A DNA stretch of 64,000 nucleotides from Algoriphagus sp. Y33 (GTDB lineage Bacteria > Bacteroidota > Bacteroidia > Cytophagales > Cyclobacteriaceae). The stretch lies in NCBI RefSeq assembly GCF_014838715.1, contig NZ_CP061947.1, positions 1,922,001 to 1,986,000 of the forward strand, written 5' to 3'. The notes beneath the pieces are model-generated. The model was given only the letters and a program-made list of their open reading frames with translations. It ran no database searches and was not told the DNA's origin. Position 1 is the stretch's first letter, and each line of letters begins with the position of its first letter. Below are positions 55,143-62,948 of the stretch, one piece after another. The translations under genes and the position numbers were made by a program.

Positions 55143-57344
55143 CTAGTTTTCTCTAATTTTTTCCAGTTCCAATTGATTTTTCACCAGATTATAATACACA
55201 CCAGCTTGTAAAACCAATTCTTCATGGGTTCCTGTCTCCTTAATTCTCCCTTCATCCATCACGATGATCTGGTCTGCATTTCTTACCGTACTGAGCCGAT
55301 GGGCGATAATGAAAACCGTCTTCCCTTTCAAAAATCTATTTAAATTTTCCATTACAATACGTTCATTTTTGGCATCTAAGGCAGAGGTTGCTTCGTCAAA
55401 AAAAAGAATCTCCGGATTTTTATACACTGCACGGGCAATAAACAGACGTTGCTTTTGCCCGGTACTGATCCCTACTCCCTCATTCCCAATTTTAGTATTG
55501 AATCTAAGGGGTAGGGATTGGATAAAGTCATAGATATTGGCAGTCTGGGAAGCCACGACCAGTCGATCGAGGTCGATCACTTCTTCTCCCACCGCTATAT
55601 TTGAGGCAATGGTATCATTGAATATGTAGCCTTCCTGCATTACGACTCCACAATGGTCTCTCCAGCTCCGGGGTGAGATGGAATCAAAACCATGTCTCCC
55701 ATAGCGGATTTCCCCCTTAGTCGGTTCGTAAAATTTAAGGAGGAGTTTCATCAGAGTGGTTTTCCCGCATCCGCTGGCCCCCACTACTGCTGTGATCTTT
55801 TGCGAAGGAACACACAGGCTGAGTTCTTGGAGGACATTTTCATCAGCTCCCAAATACCGAAAACTGAGCTTTTCAACACTTAAATCCTCCCCGGGTATGA
55901 TCTCATGGACTAGTTGCCTGTTGCGGCTTTCCTCATCTTCTTTGTCGTGGATCTCGTTGAGCCGTTCCAAGCTGATCTTTGCATCCTGATAAGTACGCAC
56001 AAAGCTCACGATACCCATAATCGGACCGTTCAACTGGCCGATGATATACTGGAGAGATAACATCATACCCAAAGTAAGCTGTCCCTCTATCACCAAAAGT
56101 GCAGAGGCAAAGGTCACAAAAATATTTTTCAGCTCATTGATTACAGAAGATCCGACACCTTGGGTCTGCTCCAAAGCGAGTGTCTTGATAGAAACATTGA
56201 AGAGACTGGCCTGCACAAACTCCCATTTCCAGCGCTTTTGGGTTTCGGCATTGTGTAGCTTGATCTCCTGCATGCCATTGATCAACTCGATTACGGTACT
56301 TTGCTCCTGGCTAAGCTGGGCAAAGCGCATGTAATCCAGCTCTTTTCTCCGCTTTAGGAAATAGAGAATCCATAGGATATAGACTACGCTTCCTCCCATA
56401 AATATCAGGAAGATCATAGGGCTGTAATACATCAGCACCCCACCGAACACAAAAAGGTTAAAAAAAGAAAAGAAGGTGTTCAATGCCGTGCCTGTCAGCA
56501 GGTTTTCTATCCGGCTATGATCTCCGATTCGCTGCATAATATCCCCGGTCATCCGCGTATCAAAGAAGGAAATTGGCAGGTTCATCAACTTGATAAAAAA
56601 ATCGGATACCAGAGAGATATTGACTCGGGTACTGAGGTGTAGCAGAATCCAACTCCTAAAAACTTCAACACTTGTCCGGCCAAAAAACAACATCACCTGT
56701 GCTATCAATATTAGGTAGATAAATCCTACGTCCTGGTTTTGAATCCCAATATCAACTATACTCTGGGTCAAAAATGGAAAAATCAACTGGAGAAGGCTAC
56801 CCACTAACAAACCAATACCCAGTTGAACGATCAAGCTCTTATACTTGAACAGGTACTTGAAAAGAAAACCCAATGAGCGCTTATCCGCACTCTCCCATTT
56901 CATTTTTTTGAATCTGGGGGTGGGTTCAAGAAGCAAGGTAATTCCTTCCTTACTCTCTTCCGTGGCATTGTTACCTATCCACCGGGAGATAAACTCTTCT
57001 TTCGTAAGGTGAATTAACCCATACGCCGGATCTGAAAGATAAACCTTCCCCTTATTGATTTTATATACTACCACAAAGTGGTTCTTGTCCCAGTGTACAA
57101 TTAAGGGCAACTGAGCCTGCTCCAACCTTTTAAAATCCAGTTTAGCACCTATGGTCTTAAAACCAATTGCTTCTGCTGCATCACTAAGCTTAAGCAAGTT
57201 GCTTCCGGATCGGGTAGTCTCGGATAGGGTTCGGATTTCCTGGAGAGAGATCAGCTTGCCGTAGTGCTTTGCAATGATTCTCAGACAGGTCGGCCCGCAG
57301 TCCTTTGAGTCGGGTTGTTTATAAAATGGAAATGAGACTTTCAA
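55143..57344 (-). CDS. Peptidase-containing ABC exporter (C39 domain)
   Basis: A 733-residue transporter that cleaves double-glycine leaders and exports the core. C39 residues: Gln10, Cys16 in KDCGPTCL, His89 and Asp105. A six-helix membrane domain follows, then an ATPase with GASGCGKTT (Walker A), STGQKQR (signature variant), FFDEATSALD (Walker B) and IIAHR (H-loop). Unlike the 43.6-kb ABC protein, every catalytic motif is intact. The start seems to be TTG, 2 bp after the lipoprotein stop; no nearby ATG in frame. Confidence 0.94.
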   Translation of the reverse strand: MKVSFPFYKQPDSKDCGPTCLRIIAKHYGKLISLQEIRTLSETTRSGSNLLKLSDAAEAIGFKTIGAKLDFKRLEQAQLPLIVHWDKNHFVVVYKINKGKVYLSDPAYGLIHLTKEEFISRWIGNNATEESKEGITLLLEPTPRFKKMKWESADKRSLGFLFKYLFKYKSLIVQLGIGLLVGSLLQLIFPFLTQSIVDIGIQNQDVGFIYLILIAQVMLFFGRTSVEVFRSWILLHLSTRVNISLVSDFFIKLMNLPISFFDTRMTGDIMQRIGDHSRIENLLTGTALNTFFSFFNLFVFGGVLMYYSPMIFLIFMGGSVVYILWILYFLKRRKELDYMRFAQLSQEQSTVIELINGMQEIKLHNAETQKRWKWEFVQASLFNVSIKTLALEQTQGVGSSVINELKNIFVTFASALLVIEGQLTLGMMLSLQYIIGQLNGPIMGIVSFVRTYQDAKISLERLNEIHDKEDEESRNRQLVHEIIPGEDLSVEKLSFRYLGADENVLQELSLCVPSQKITAVVGASGCGKTTLMKLLLKFYEPTKGEIRYGRHGFDSISPRSWRDHCGVVMQEGYIFNDTIASNIAVGEEVIDLDRLVVASQTANIYDFIQSLPLRFNTKIGNEGVGISTGQKQRLFIARAVYKNPEILFFDEATSALDAKNERIVMENLNRFLKGKTVFIIAHRLSTVRNADQIIVMDEGRIKETGTHEELVLQAGVYYNLVKNQLELEKIREN

Positions 57345-57346
57345 AT

Positions 57347-58444
57347 TTACTTTAATTCAACTATTCCAATTGAAGGATTTAATTCTTCTGAAGAACTATC
57401 AAAAAAAACTCCTTCTTGAATAAAATAAAAAATGTCATTAGCTAAGTCTAAAGGCTTTAACTGAAGGCGATTTCCCTGTTCATTCAAGATCCCCCTTTTA
57501 AAATTGTAACCAATTCCGTTATCTATATTATATATAAATAACATAGGAATTTTATTTCTAGAATATTGACACAGCAGGTATGAAGTGGAGTACATTACAT
57601 TATAAAGATCAATTGTCTTAACATCATCACTAGACATAGTAGGGTCTTCAAAATTAAATTTCATTATAGGCACTACCGAATCTGCATCAATCTTATATAA
57701 CGTATCTCTAATAAATTTTTCACTAATTAACACTGGGGTATACAGAAACAATCCGTTATTATTTTTAGAAATATAATTCTTAGTTGTAAAGCCTGAATAC
57801 GTATTTTTCTTATGAATTTCAGTCCTAAAAAGGACACTATCTATAAGATCAAGAGATGTATTCAAACTATATACAAAAGTCTGACTAGAGTACCCTGTTC
57901 CTACCTGAATTCCACTTTTTTTAGATATTACTAACGGCTCACTCCCTTCAACACTTAAATATTGAATAAAAAATGGGAATTTTTTTTCTTTAATAAACTC
58001 ATGTTCATTTGAATAAACTTGCAATTTTCTCTGGGAGCCCAAATATATCAATCCAGAATTATCAATTGCTACTGAATAAGCTCTAGAATATTCTTCTGGG
58101 CCATCACCTAATTTACCTAAAATATTCAAGAATTTCCCCTCTGAGTCAAAAATCAAGACCTTTCCACTCACATCTCTCACATATAAGTTCCCATTTGAAT
58201 ACTTAACTTCCATAATTGATGTCAAATAGGAACCATCGGTTGTTTCAAGCTGAATATATTTTATTGACTTTGCTAAATCCTCTATCAACAATTCTGAATC
58301 AGTATCAGGAATATCAATCGAATGCAAATCATTCGAAATAGAGTTCGAACACGCTGCACTTAAATAAAGAAAAACAATACAAACAATTAATAGTTTAAAA
58401 CTAGAAGGAAACAAAATTAAATTCTTAAACCTATATTTCAGCAT
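57347..58444 (-). CDS. 6-bladed beta-propeller lipoprotein
   Basis: A 365-residue lipoprotein (FLYLSAACSNS) of the Bacteroidota six-bladed propeller type (DUF4934/BF3164-like). It starts with the SIKYIQLETTDGSYL strand pattern, then repeated blades such as NLYVRDVSGKVLIFDSEGKFLNILG. AT-rich compared with neighbours. It lies between the precursor gene and the exporter; a surface-retention, receptor or immunity role is possible but not shown. Confidence 0.8.
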   Translation of the reverse strand: MLKYRFKNLILFPSSFKLLIVCIVFLYLSAACSNSISNDLHSIDIPDTDSELLIEDLAKSIKYIQLETTDGSYLTSIMEVKYSNGNLYVRDVSGKVLIFDSEGKFLNILGKLGDGPEEYSRAYSVAIDNSGLIYLGSQRKLQVYSNEHEFIKEKKFPFFIQYLSVEGSEPLVISKKSGIQVGTGYSSQTFVYSLNTSLDLIDSVLFRTEIHKKNTYSGFTTKNYISKNNNGLFLYTPVLISEKFIRDTLYKIDADSVVPIMKFNFEDPTMSSDDVKTIDLYNVMYSTSYLLCQYSRNKIPMLFIYNIDNGIGYNFKRGILNEQGNRLQLKPLDLANDIFYFIQEGVFFDSSSEELNPSIGIVELK

Positions 58445-58494
58445 ACCAAAATATTAATATTTTAAAATAAATTCGATATTATTAACCCAGTAGT

Positions 58495-58531
58495 TAAATG
58501 GTAAGCCATCGAACTGATGGCTTACCATTTA
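58495..58531 (-). terminator. Stable hairpin after precursor gene 1
   Basis: A perfect 16-bp stem (taaatggtaagccatc and complement) with a 5-nt loop, between the precursor stop and the lipoprotein start. No T-run follows in the minus direction, so it is more likely an mRNA-stabilising or attenuating stem than a full terminator. Confidence 0.7.
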
Positions 58532-58553
58532 ATTATGAAAATTAATCAAAATT

Positions 58554-58754
58554 TTACGCCTCGACGCAACTAACATCCTGATCAATAGGACATCCAGAAT
58601 CGTCTACGGGGTCTCCATCAGTCATTACAGTAAAAGGTTCACCTCCATTGCAGGTACAATTATAAAAAGTACCTCCAATAATAGTAGCTAATTGAGTACG
58701 ATCAAGTAACTCCTCAGGAAACAGATTCATTTTTTTAAAATTAGAATTTTTCAT
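58554..58754 (-). CDS. Double-glycine-leader precursor peptide 1 (4-Cys core)
   Basis: A 66-residue precursor. A 28-residue leader ends ...LLDRTQLATIIGG, the GG site cleaved by the C39 exporter. The 38-residue core is acidic, starting TFYNCTCNGG and ending DVSCVEA, with four Cys (5, 7, 27, 35), enough for two disulfides. The upstream TTG would put a structured RNA arm inside the coding region, so the ATG at 58754 is chosen. It lies downstream of VKOR fusion 1 with the 51-nt element between. Confidence 0.85.
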   Translation of the reverse strand: MKNSNFKKMNLFPEELLDRTQLATIIGGTFYNCTCNGGEPFTVMTDGDPVDDSGCPIDQDVSCVEA

Positions 58755-58780
58755 GCTAATAAAATTATTATTATAAAATT

Positions 58781-58831
58781 TCCCAGACAAATTAGGGCAC
58801 CTGGGAGTATGCCCATCCGTCGCGACCGAAT
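58781..58831 (-). ncRNA. Candidate structured RNA element, copy 1
   Basis: Read on the minus strand: hairpin attcg-gtcgcga-cggat, then stem gggca (S1), loop tac, tcccag (S2), g, tgccc (S1'), an 8-nt loop, and ctggga (S2'). This is an H-type pseudoknot. All lengths equal those of copy 2; see findings. It ends 26 nt before the precursor ATG. Confidence 0.6.
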
Positions 58832-58869
58832 ATTTTTAGGACAAATACAAGCACACTTGTATTTGTAAC

Positions 58870-60432
58870 TTAGACAAGTATAAATTTCAAATCCATCACT
58901 TTAAATTCACTAGGAAGCTCATAACCATTAATAAACAGGGTCGGCGTATAGGAAATCTGTTCTTTATTGCACCAGTCCTCCATTTCTTTCACCCTTTCTT
59001 CTTGAAGCCTAAGCTCTCCATTCATCGGATAGTTAGCGGCAAATCTTCCATAATCTTTTTTCTCTGATCCGTACCAGTCGTCCAACGCCTGGCGGGTAAG
59101 GTTTGAATCACCATTACTTTCTATAGCAAGTAAATGCCGAACTGTTTTTTCTTTTTGCTCATCTCCACTCGCAGGTGTAAAAATGATCTGAAGGTCTATA
59201 TTTCCTCTATCAACGAGACTTTCCAATACAGGATGAACCCAGGCACATGGGGCACAGTATGGATTGCACACTTTAATAACTTGGTATTTAGGTTTTTCAC
59301 CCTTCAGTAATATCCCAAGCCCCCGAGGCTCACTCTTGATCTTTTTCGATCGCGAAAGAGACAATTCAAACAATTCCTTATTGCTTTTGAGTTTGGCAAG
59401 TTCTCTTTGGGTTTTATAGACTTTATCCCGTAGTCCAAGCATTGGTTTAATCAAAATGCCTCCCAAGATCACCCCTGTTAAAAGTAAAAGAAACGAAGAG
59501 ACAACAAACACATCAACTCCTCCTGACCGAAACGCTCCACCCAGTACTGTCAGAACCTCCATTACCAGCACTCCCTGAATCATCAGGCAGAACCTGCACC
59601 ATTTTTTAATAACTAGAGCCTGATAATAAAAGGAAGAGATCACCACCGGAATGGTCGCTATACTCAAGTAAGCAAGGAATGTCACAGAGGATAAGCCTGA
59701 ACTTGCTAGCAAACCTGTCCCGGCAAAGAAGTAGGCAAAGGCCAGCAGACTTGGGTTAATCCGGCCGTCCAAAATATGAAAGGCCTTTGAATCCAGCACG
59801 GAATTGCAATCCACGCTTTTTCCCCCAGAGCAGAACTTTTGAAGGATAGAGTTTTCCTTATCAAGTGAATACCACAGTAGTATACCCGAAATAGACAATC
59901 CCAATAACTTAAGCACAAAATAAAATAGGGATAATCCCGAAATTCCATTTTCCACTATACCAAACCCTAACCAAAGCAGGAGGCTAGCCGCACATAGCAT
60001 TGCCACGCCTTTGATGATTCGCTGATTCCGGATCTTTTGATTGATTTCCGGTTCTGCTGCATCTTCCCCAGCTTCTACCAATAGACTCACACCCGTCCAA
60101 CTCTTCAGAAATTCCAGTCTGGATACATCCTTTTGTTTCCCTTGTTCATCAAATACGGAAACCATTTTTTCAGAAACAGCCGTGACCACATTAAAGTAGG
60201 TACCATTAGCCTGTGAAACCTGTACAATTCCCGGAAGAGGAAACTCATCCAACCAGTTCGATCCCAGCTTGGCAGCCATAGACTCCACTCCATACTCCTC
60301 TAGCGTATCCGATATAGCAAGCAAGCTGGGATATTGGGGATGGGTGAGAATCTTTTCCTTCAGGAATTGCTGGGTAAAAGGCGCCCTAAGCGACTCCAAT
60401 ACTCTCTTACAAATGACCAAACAGTTATCCAT
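58870..60432 (-). CDS. Membrane VKOR-thioredoxin fusion with C39-like N-terminal domain, copy 1
   Basis: A 520-residue membrane protein. Residues 1-120 resemble a C39 peptidase fold (HPQYPSLLAI, LPGIVQV, F..SWTGVSLLVE) but lack the catalytic Cys/His. Five or so helices follow, with VKOR cysteines Cys201, Cys209 and the CxxC Cys279-Arg-Phe-Cys282, then a thioredoxin/DsbA domain with Cys393-Ala-Pro-Cys396. It should make disulfides in exported peptides and return electrons to quinone. It is directly upstream of precursor 1 and closely related to copy 2. Confidence 0.9.
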   Translation of the reverse strand: MDNCLVICKRVLESLRAPFTQQFLKEKILTHPQYPSLLAISDTLEEYGVESMAAKLGSNWLDEFPLPGIVQVSQANGTYFNVVTAVSEKMVSVFDEQGKQKDVSRLEFLKSWTGVSLLVEAGEDAAEPEINQKIRNQRIIKGVAMLCAASLLLWLGFGIVENGISGLSLFYFVLKLLGLSISGILLWYSLDKENSILQKFCSGGKSVDCNSVLDSKAFHILDGRINPSLLAFAYFFAGTGLLASSGLSSVTFLAYLSIATIPVVISSFYYQALVIKKWCRFCLMIQGVLVMEVLTVLGGAFRSGGVDVFVVSSFLLLLTGVILGGILIKPMLGLRDKVYKTQRELAKLKSNKELFELSLSRSKKIKSEPRGLGILLKGEKPKYQVIKVCNPYCAPCAWVHPVLESLVDRGNIDLQIIFTPASGDEQKEKTVRHLLAIESNGDSNLTRQALDDWYGSEKKDYGRFAANYPMNGELRLQEERVKEMEDWCNKEQISYTPTLFINGYELPSEFKVMDLKFILV

Positions 60433-60520
60433 AGACTGGTAAATAAAAATTCAACTAAAACTCTGTTGTTTAAATAGATTGGATGAATTTGGGAATTACG
60501 TTTTTAAAACACTATACCGT

Positions 60521-60548
60521 ATTTACTAAATTTCAGTAAATTTTTACT
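60521..60548. promoter_or_regulatory. Candidate operator/promoter of the XRE regulator and VKOR copy 1
   Basis: Half-sites TTTACT, AGTAAA and TTTACT (60522, 60535, 60543) form two overlapping inverted repeats, with the outer two in direct phase 21 bp apart. A TAAATTTC -7-like word (60527-60534) lies inside the first pair. The site is in the divergent gap, 23-50 bp before the XRE start. Confidence 0.5.
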
Positions 60549-60570
60549 ATCCCAATTAACCTTTTACCCC

Positions 60571-60798
60571 ATGAAAATTGGACATAAATTGAAAAAAGCC
60601 AGAGAATCCAAAAGACTAAGCAAGCAGGAAGTATCGGATCGCTTAGGAATTTCCCAAAAAATACTATTCAATATGGAAAGTGGCAAAACACAACCTTCTG
60701 TCCTCCAATTGGCCGCTTTGGGGGACATTTATAAGATAGATATACTGAAATTATTATCCGAGAGCGGAATACATTTATCCCCCCCGCAATCTCTCTGA
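60571..60798 (+). CDS. XRE-family helix-turn-helix regulator
   Basis: A 75-residue protein that is a single HTH domain: KIGHKLKKARESKRLSKQEVSDRLGISQKILFNMESGKTQPSV. It is the only plus-strand gene of the peptide locus, divergent from VKOR copy 1, and it probably controls the locus and itself through the inverted repeats in the shared intergenic region. No C-terminal ligand domain. Confidence 0.9.
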   Translation: MKIGHKLKKARESKRLSKQEVSDRLGISQKILFNMESGKTQPSVLQLAALGDIYKIDILKLLSESGIHLSPPQSL

Positions 60799-60840
60799 GG
60801 CCGATAAAGAAATATAAAATTGTTCTTATCATATTTTAGG

Positions 60841-62379
60841 TTATTGTTTTGGAGGTGGTGGGGGTATTGAAGATCCGGATTTCTTGTTGTTTTCCCTTGG
60901 CGGCAAATTAGACACATCGTTTTCCTCAAACATGGATAGTGGTTTCGCTCTCTTATTTATTATTCCCCCGTCTTTGGCAAAAAGAAAATAGTGAGGAAAT
61001 TCCCCTTCCCATCCAAACAACAAAGCGAACTCTTTCTGCAATATGGGGCCTGGCTCACCCACAACCACAAAGCAGTTTTCCTTTTTTAAATTGTATTTCT
61101 CTACAATATTGAGCCATTTTGTTTTATCATTTTCGAAAAATAGCCAAATAGGTCGTACTTTTTTGGAGTTGTCCAAATGTCCTGTTTTTGCATATACAGA
61201 CATCTCTTCCAGACAGGGCTTACACCATGATCCTGAAAAATCAAGTAATAGATAGGGCTGGTCTGTTGTCTTAAACAGCTCTTCAAAAACAAGTTCTTTG
61301 TCATTCACATCAAACAATCGGGCACTTCTAATTGCATTGTTTATATATCCCGATTTTTCAATCCCCTTATTGGGGTTTTGATTTGCCTTAATTGCATATT
61401 CCTTAAAAGCCGGGTACGTCAGTCTGTCAATAATGCCTGATTTTTCTTCTACGCTTAACATTCCGTCATTAAAAAGACTTAGGATTGCATACTGCTTAAC
61501 GGTATCATTACAGCCATTGAACTTTTCAATAATAGATTGTGCATCTAGATCCATTTCCTTGAAAAAGTGATAGATGGCTTCATATTTCCCCCAGGTCATG
61601 GGGTCATCATAAGCATTTTCTTGCACACAAGAGTATTCAAGGATGTTTAGTACACTTTTTTCAATAGCATTTTTTAAAGATTCGTCTTTTGTATTAATAT
61701 AAAGATGCTTAATCCTGTAAATCAATTCTCGTGAAAACCGGTCAGCACCACTTTTTTTTACAGTTCCAAAAGTAGAACTGTCATGTTTCAGGTTGGGGTG
61801 ATCTTTGTAAATCAGCACGGTACAACTATCAGTCATGTTCATTAGGCTTTCTGTAGACAGGAATTCAGCCATTCGGTCAGCCGTTTCTATATTTTTGAGA
61901 GAACCGTAAATATTGTCCAAATATTTATCGAACAAGGACCGGTGACCTCCATTTCTATGTGTAAAGAATACATTTCCATGATTAATGTGTAGGGTGTCCT
62001 TGTAGACTGTCTTTGTGTGTAGCAAGGTTTCAAAGTCCATGTTTAAGCTGTCTCCCGGCTCAATATAAAAAAAACTAAAATCTAAGGACAAATAAACCGG
62101 CTTATCTATGGCAACTTTTATTTCTGTTTTTAGATTGGTTGTAGTATCAATAGTGTTTAGTGGGGGAGGAACATACCTAGGATTAAAAAACAGTGGATTA
62201 TGTTGGCCAAGAGACAAATATTTCCTGTCAGCATTTTTTTTGAGGTTTATTACAATTGTTGTGTTATAGATTTCCGGCTTTTCATCAGAGAGCACTTCGG
62301 CATTCTGCGAATAACATGAAACACACCAAATAAACAGGTATGAAAGAATGGAAAGCGTCTTATAAAAATCAGGTAGCAT
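60841..62379 (-). CDS. TlpA-like thioredoxin protein
   Basis: A 512-residue secreted protein: N-terminal hydrophobic segment (LSILSYLFIWCVSC), a long domain without recognised family, then a thioredoxin fold at about 350-490 with WCKPC in DFSGSWCKPCLEEM. The tail is proline-rich (SSIPPPPPKQ). It sits between precursor 2 and VKOR copy 1 and could reduce or proofread disulfides in the secreted peptides. The ATG at 62379 gives a signal-like start; 13 upstream residues are judged non-coding. Confidence 0.82.
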   Translation of the reverse strand: MLPDFYKTLSILSYLFIWCVSCYSQNAEVLSDEKPEIYNTTIVINLKKNADRKYLSLGQHNPLFFNPRYVPPPLNTIDTTTNLKTEIKVAIDKPVYLSLDFSFFYIEPGDSLNMDFETLLHTKTVYKDTLHINHGNVFFTHRNGGHRSLFDKYLDNIYGSLKNIETADRMAEFLSTESLMNMTDSCTVLIYKDHPNLKHDSSTFGTVKKSGADRFSRELIYRIKHLYINTKDESLKNAIEKSVLNILEYSCVQENAYDDPMTWGKYEAIYHFFKEMDLDAQSIIEKFNGCNDTVKQYAILSLFNDGMLSVEEKSGIIDRLTYPAFKEYAIKANQNPNKGIEKSGYINNAIRSARLFDVNDKELVFEELFKTTDQPYLLLDFSGSWCKPCLEEMSVYAKTGHLDNSKKVRPIWLFFENDKTKWLNIVEKYNLKKENCFVVVGEPGPILQKEFALLFGWEGEFPHYFLFAKDGGIINKRAKPLSMFEENDVSNLPPRENNKKSGSSIPPPPPKQ

Positions 62380-62487
62380 ATTTATTAGAGTAAAGTGCTT
62401 GTCTAAAGAACTGAACATCTAGCAAGCCGATGTTAGTGCAATAGAATCTATATAAGCGAAGATCCTAACTTGTACTAAAGCCAACAA

Positions 62488-62510
62488 AAGAGACTGCTCC
62501 GGGTTCTCTT
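62488..62510 (-). terminator. Weak hairpin after precursor gene 2
   Basis: aagaga/tctctt stem with an 11-nt loop followed by tttt in the minus direction, 30-55 bp past the precursor stop; could set the precursor-to-TlpA transcript ratio. Confidence 0.4.
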
Positions 62511-62541
62511 GGTCAATTTCTTTTGCTGGCAGTAATTACAA

Positions 62542-62820
62542 CTAGCACCAATAGGTAGAACCGTTGTTATATGAGCCGCCGTCACAGCAGTAGTTATGGC
62601 AACTTGTACCACCGACACTAGAGCCACATGTGCCATAGCCATAGCTACCACTATTATTTGCGTGACAATATTGGGTGCAATTATTCGGACAAGGGTTGCC
62701 GTTGTTGCCTCCTGGTGTACCTGAACCGGAACCACTTCCACCCATCACTCTTTTTAACTGCTCTCTGCTTAGCACCTCTGCTCCTGCAAAGTTGATTTTA
62801 CCTAATCTTAACTTTTTCAT
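62542..62820 (-). CDS. Double-glycine-leader precursor peptide 2 (8-Cys core)
   Basis: A 92-residue precursor. The 28-residue leader ends ...LSREQLKRVMGG, typical of Bacteroidota GG-leader natural-product precursors. The 64-residue core is Gly/Asn/Ser-rich and very low in charge, with eight Cys in the pattern NPCPNNCTQYC, GTC, TSC, NYCC, YWC; enough for four disulfides. It starts downstream of VKOR copy 2 with the conserved 51-nt element between. Both precursors have a leader of the same length. Confidence 0.88.
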   Translation of the reverse strand: MKKLRLGKINFAGAEVLSREQLKRVMGGSGSGSGTPGGNNGNPCPNNCTQYCHANNSGSYGYGTCGSSVGGTSCHNYCCDGGSYNNGSTYWC

Positions 62821-62859
62821 AATTTGGTTTTTTTAAATGTTTAAAAACTGTATTTAACC

Positions 62860-62910
62860 TCCCAGACCTGGCGGAGCACCTAGGAATATGCCCATTCATC
62901 GCGACTGAAT
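62860..62910 (-). ncRNA. Candidate structured RNA element, copy 2
   Basis: Hairpin attca-gtcgcga-tgaat; pseudoknot arms gggca/tgctc and tcctag/ctggga with 3-, 1- and 8-nt loops. Same geometry as copy 1, with paired substitutions. It ends 39 nt before the precursor ATG. Confidence 0.6.
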
Positions 62911-62948
62911 ATTATTTACTTCCCAACTGGAAAAATTGAAAAGTTGAT

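Noticed and set aside
58755..58790. TTG start giving precursor 1 a 12-residue N-terminal extension
   Set aside because: It would put the last pseudoknot arm in the coding region, and the ATG at 58754 gives a leader of the same length as precursor 2.
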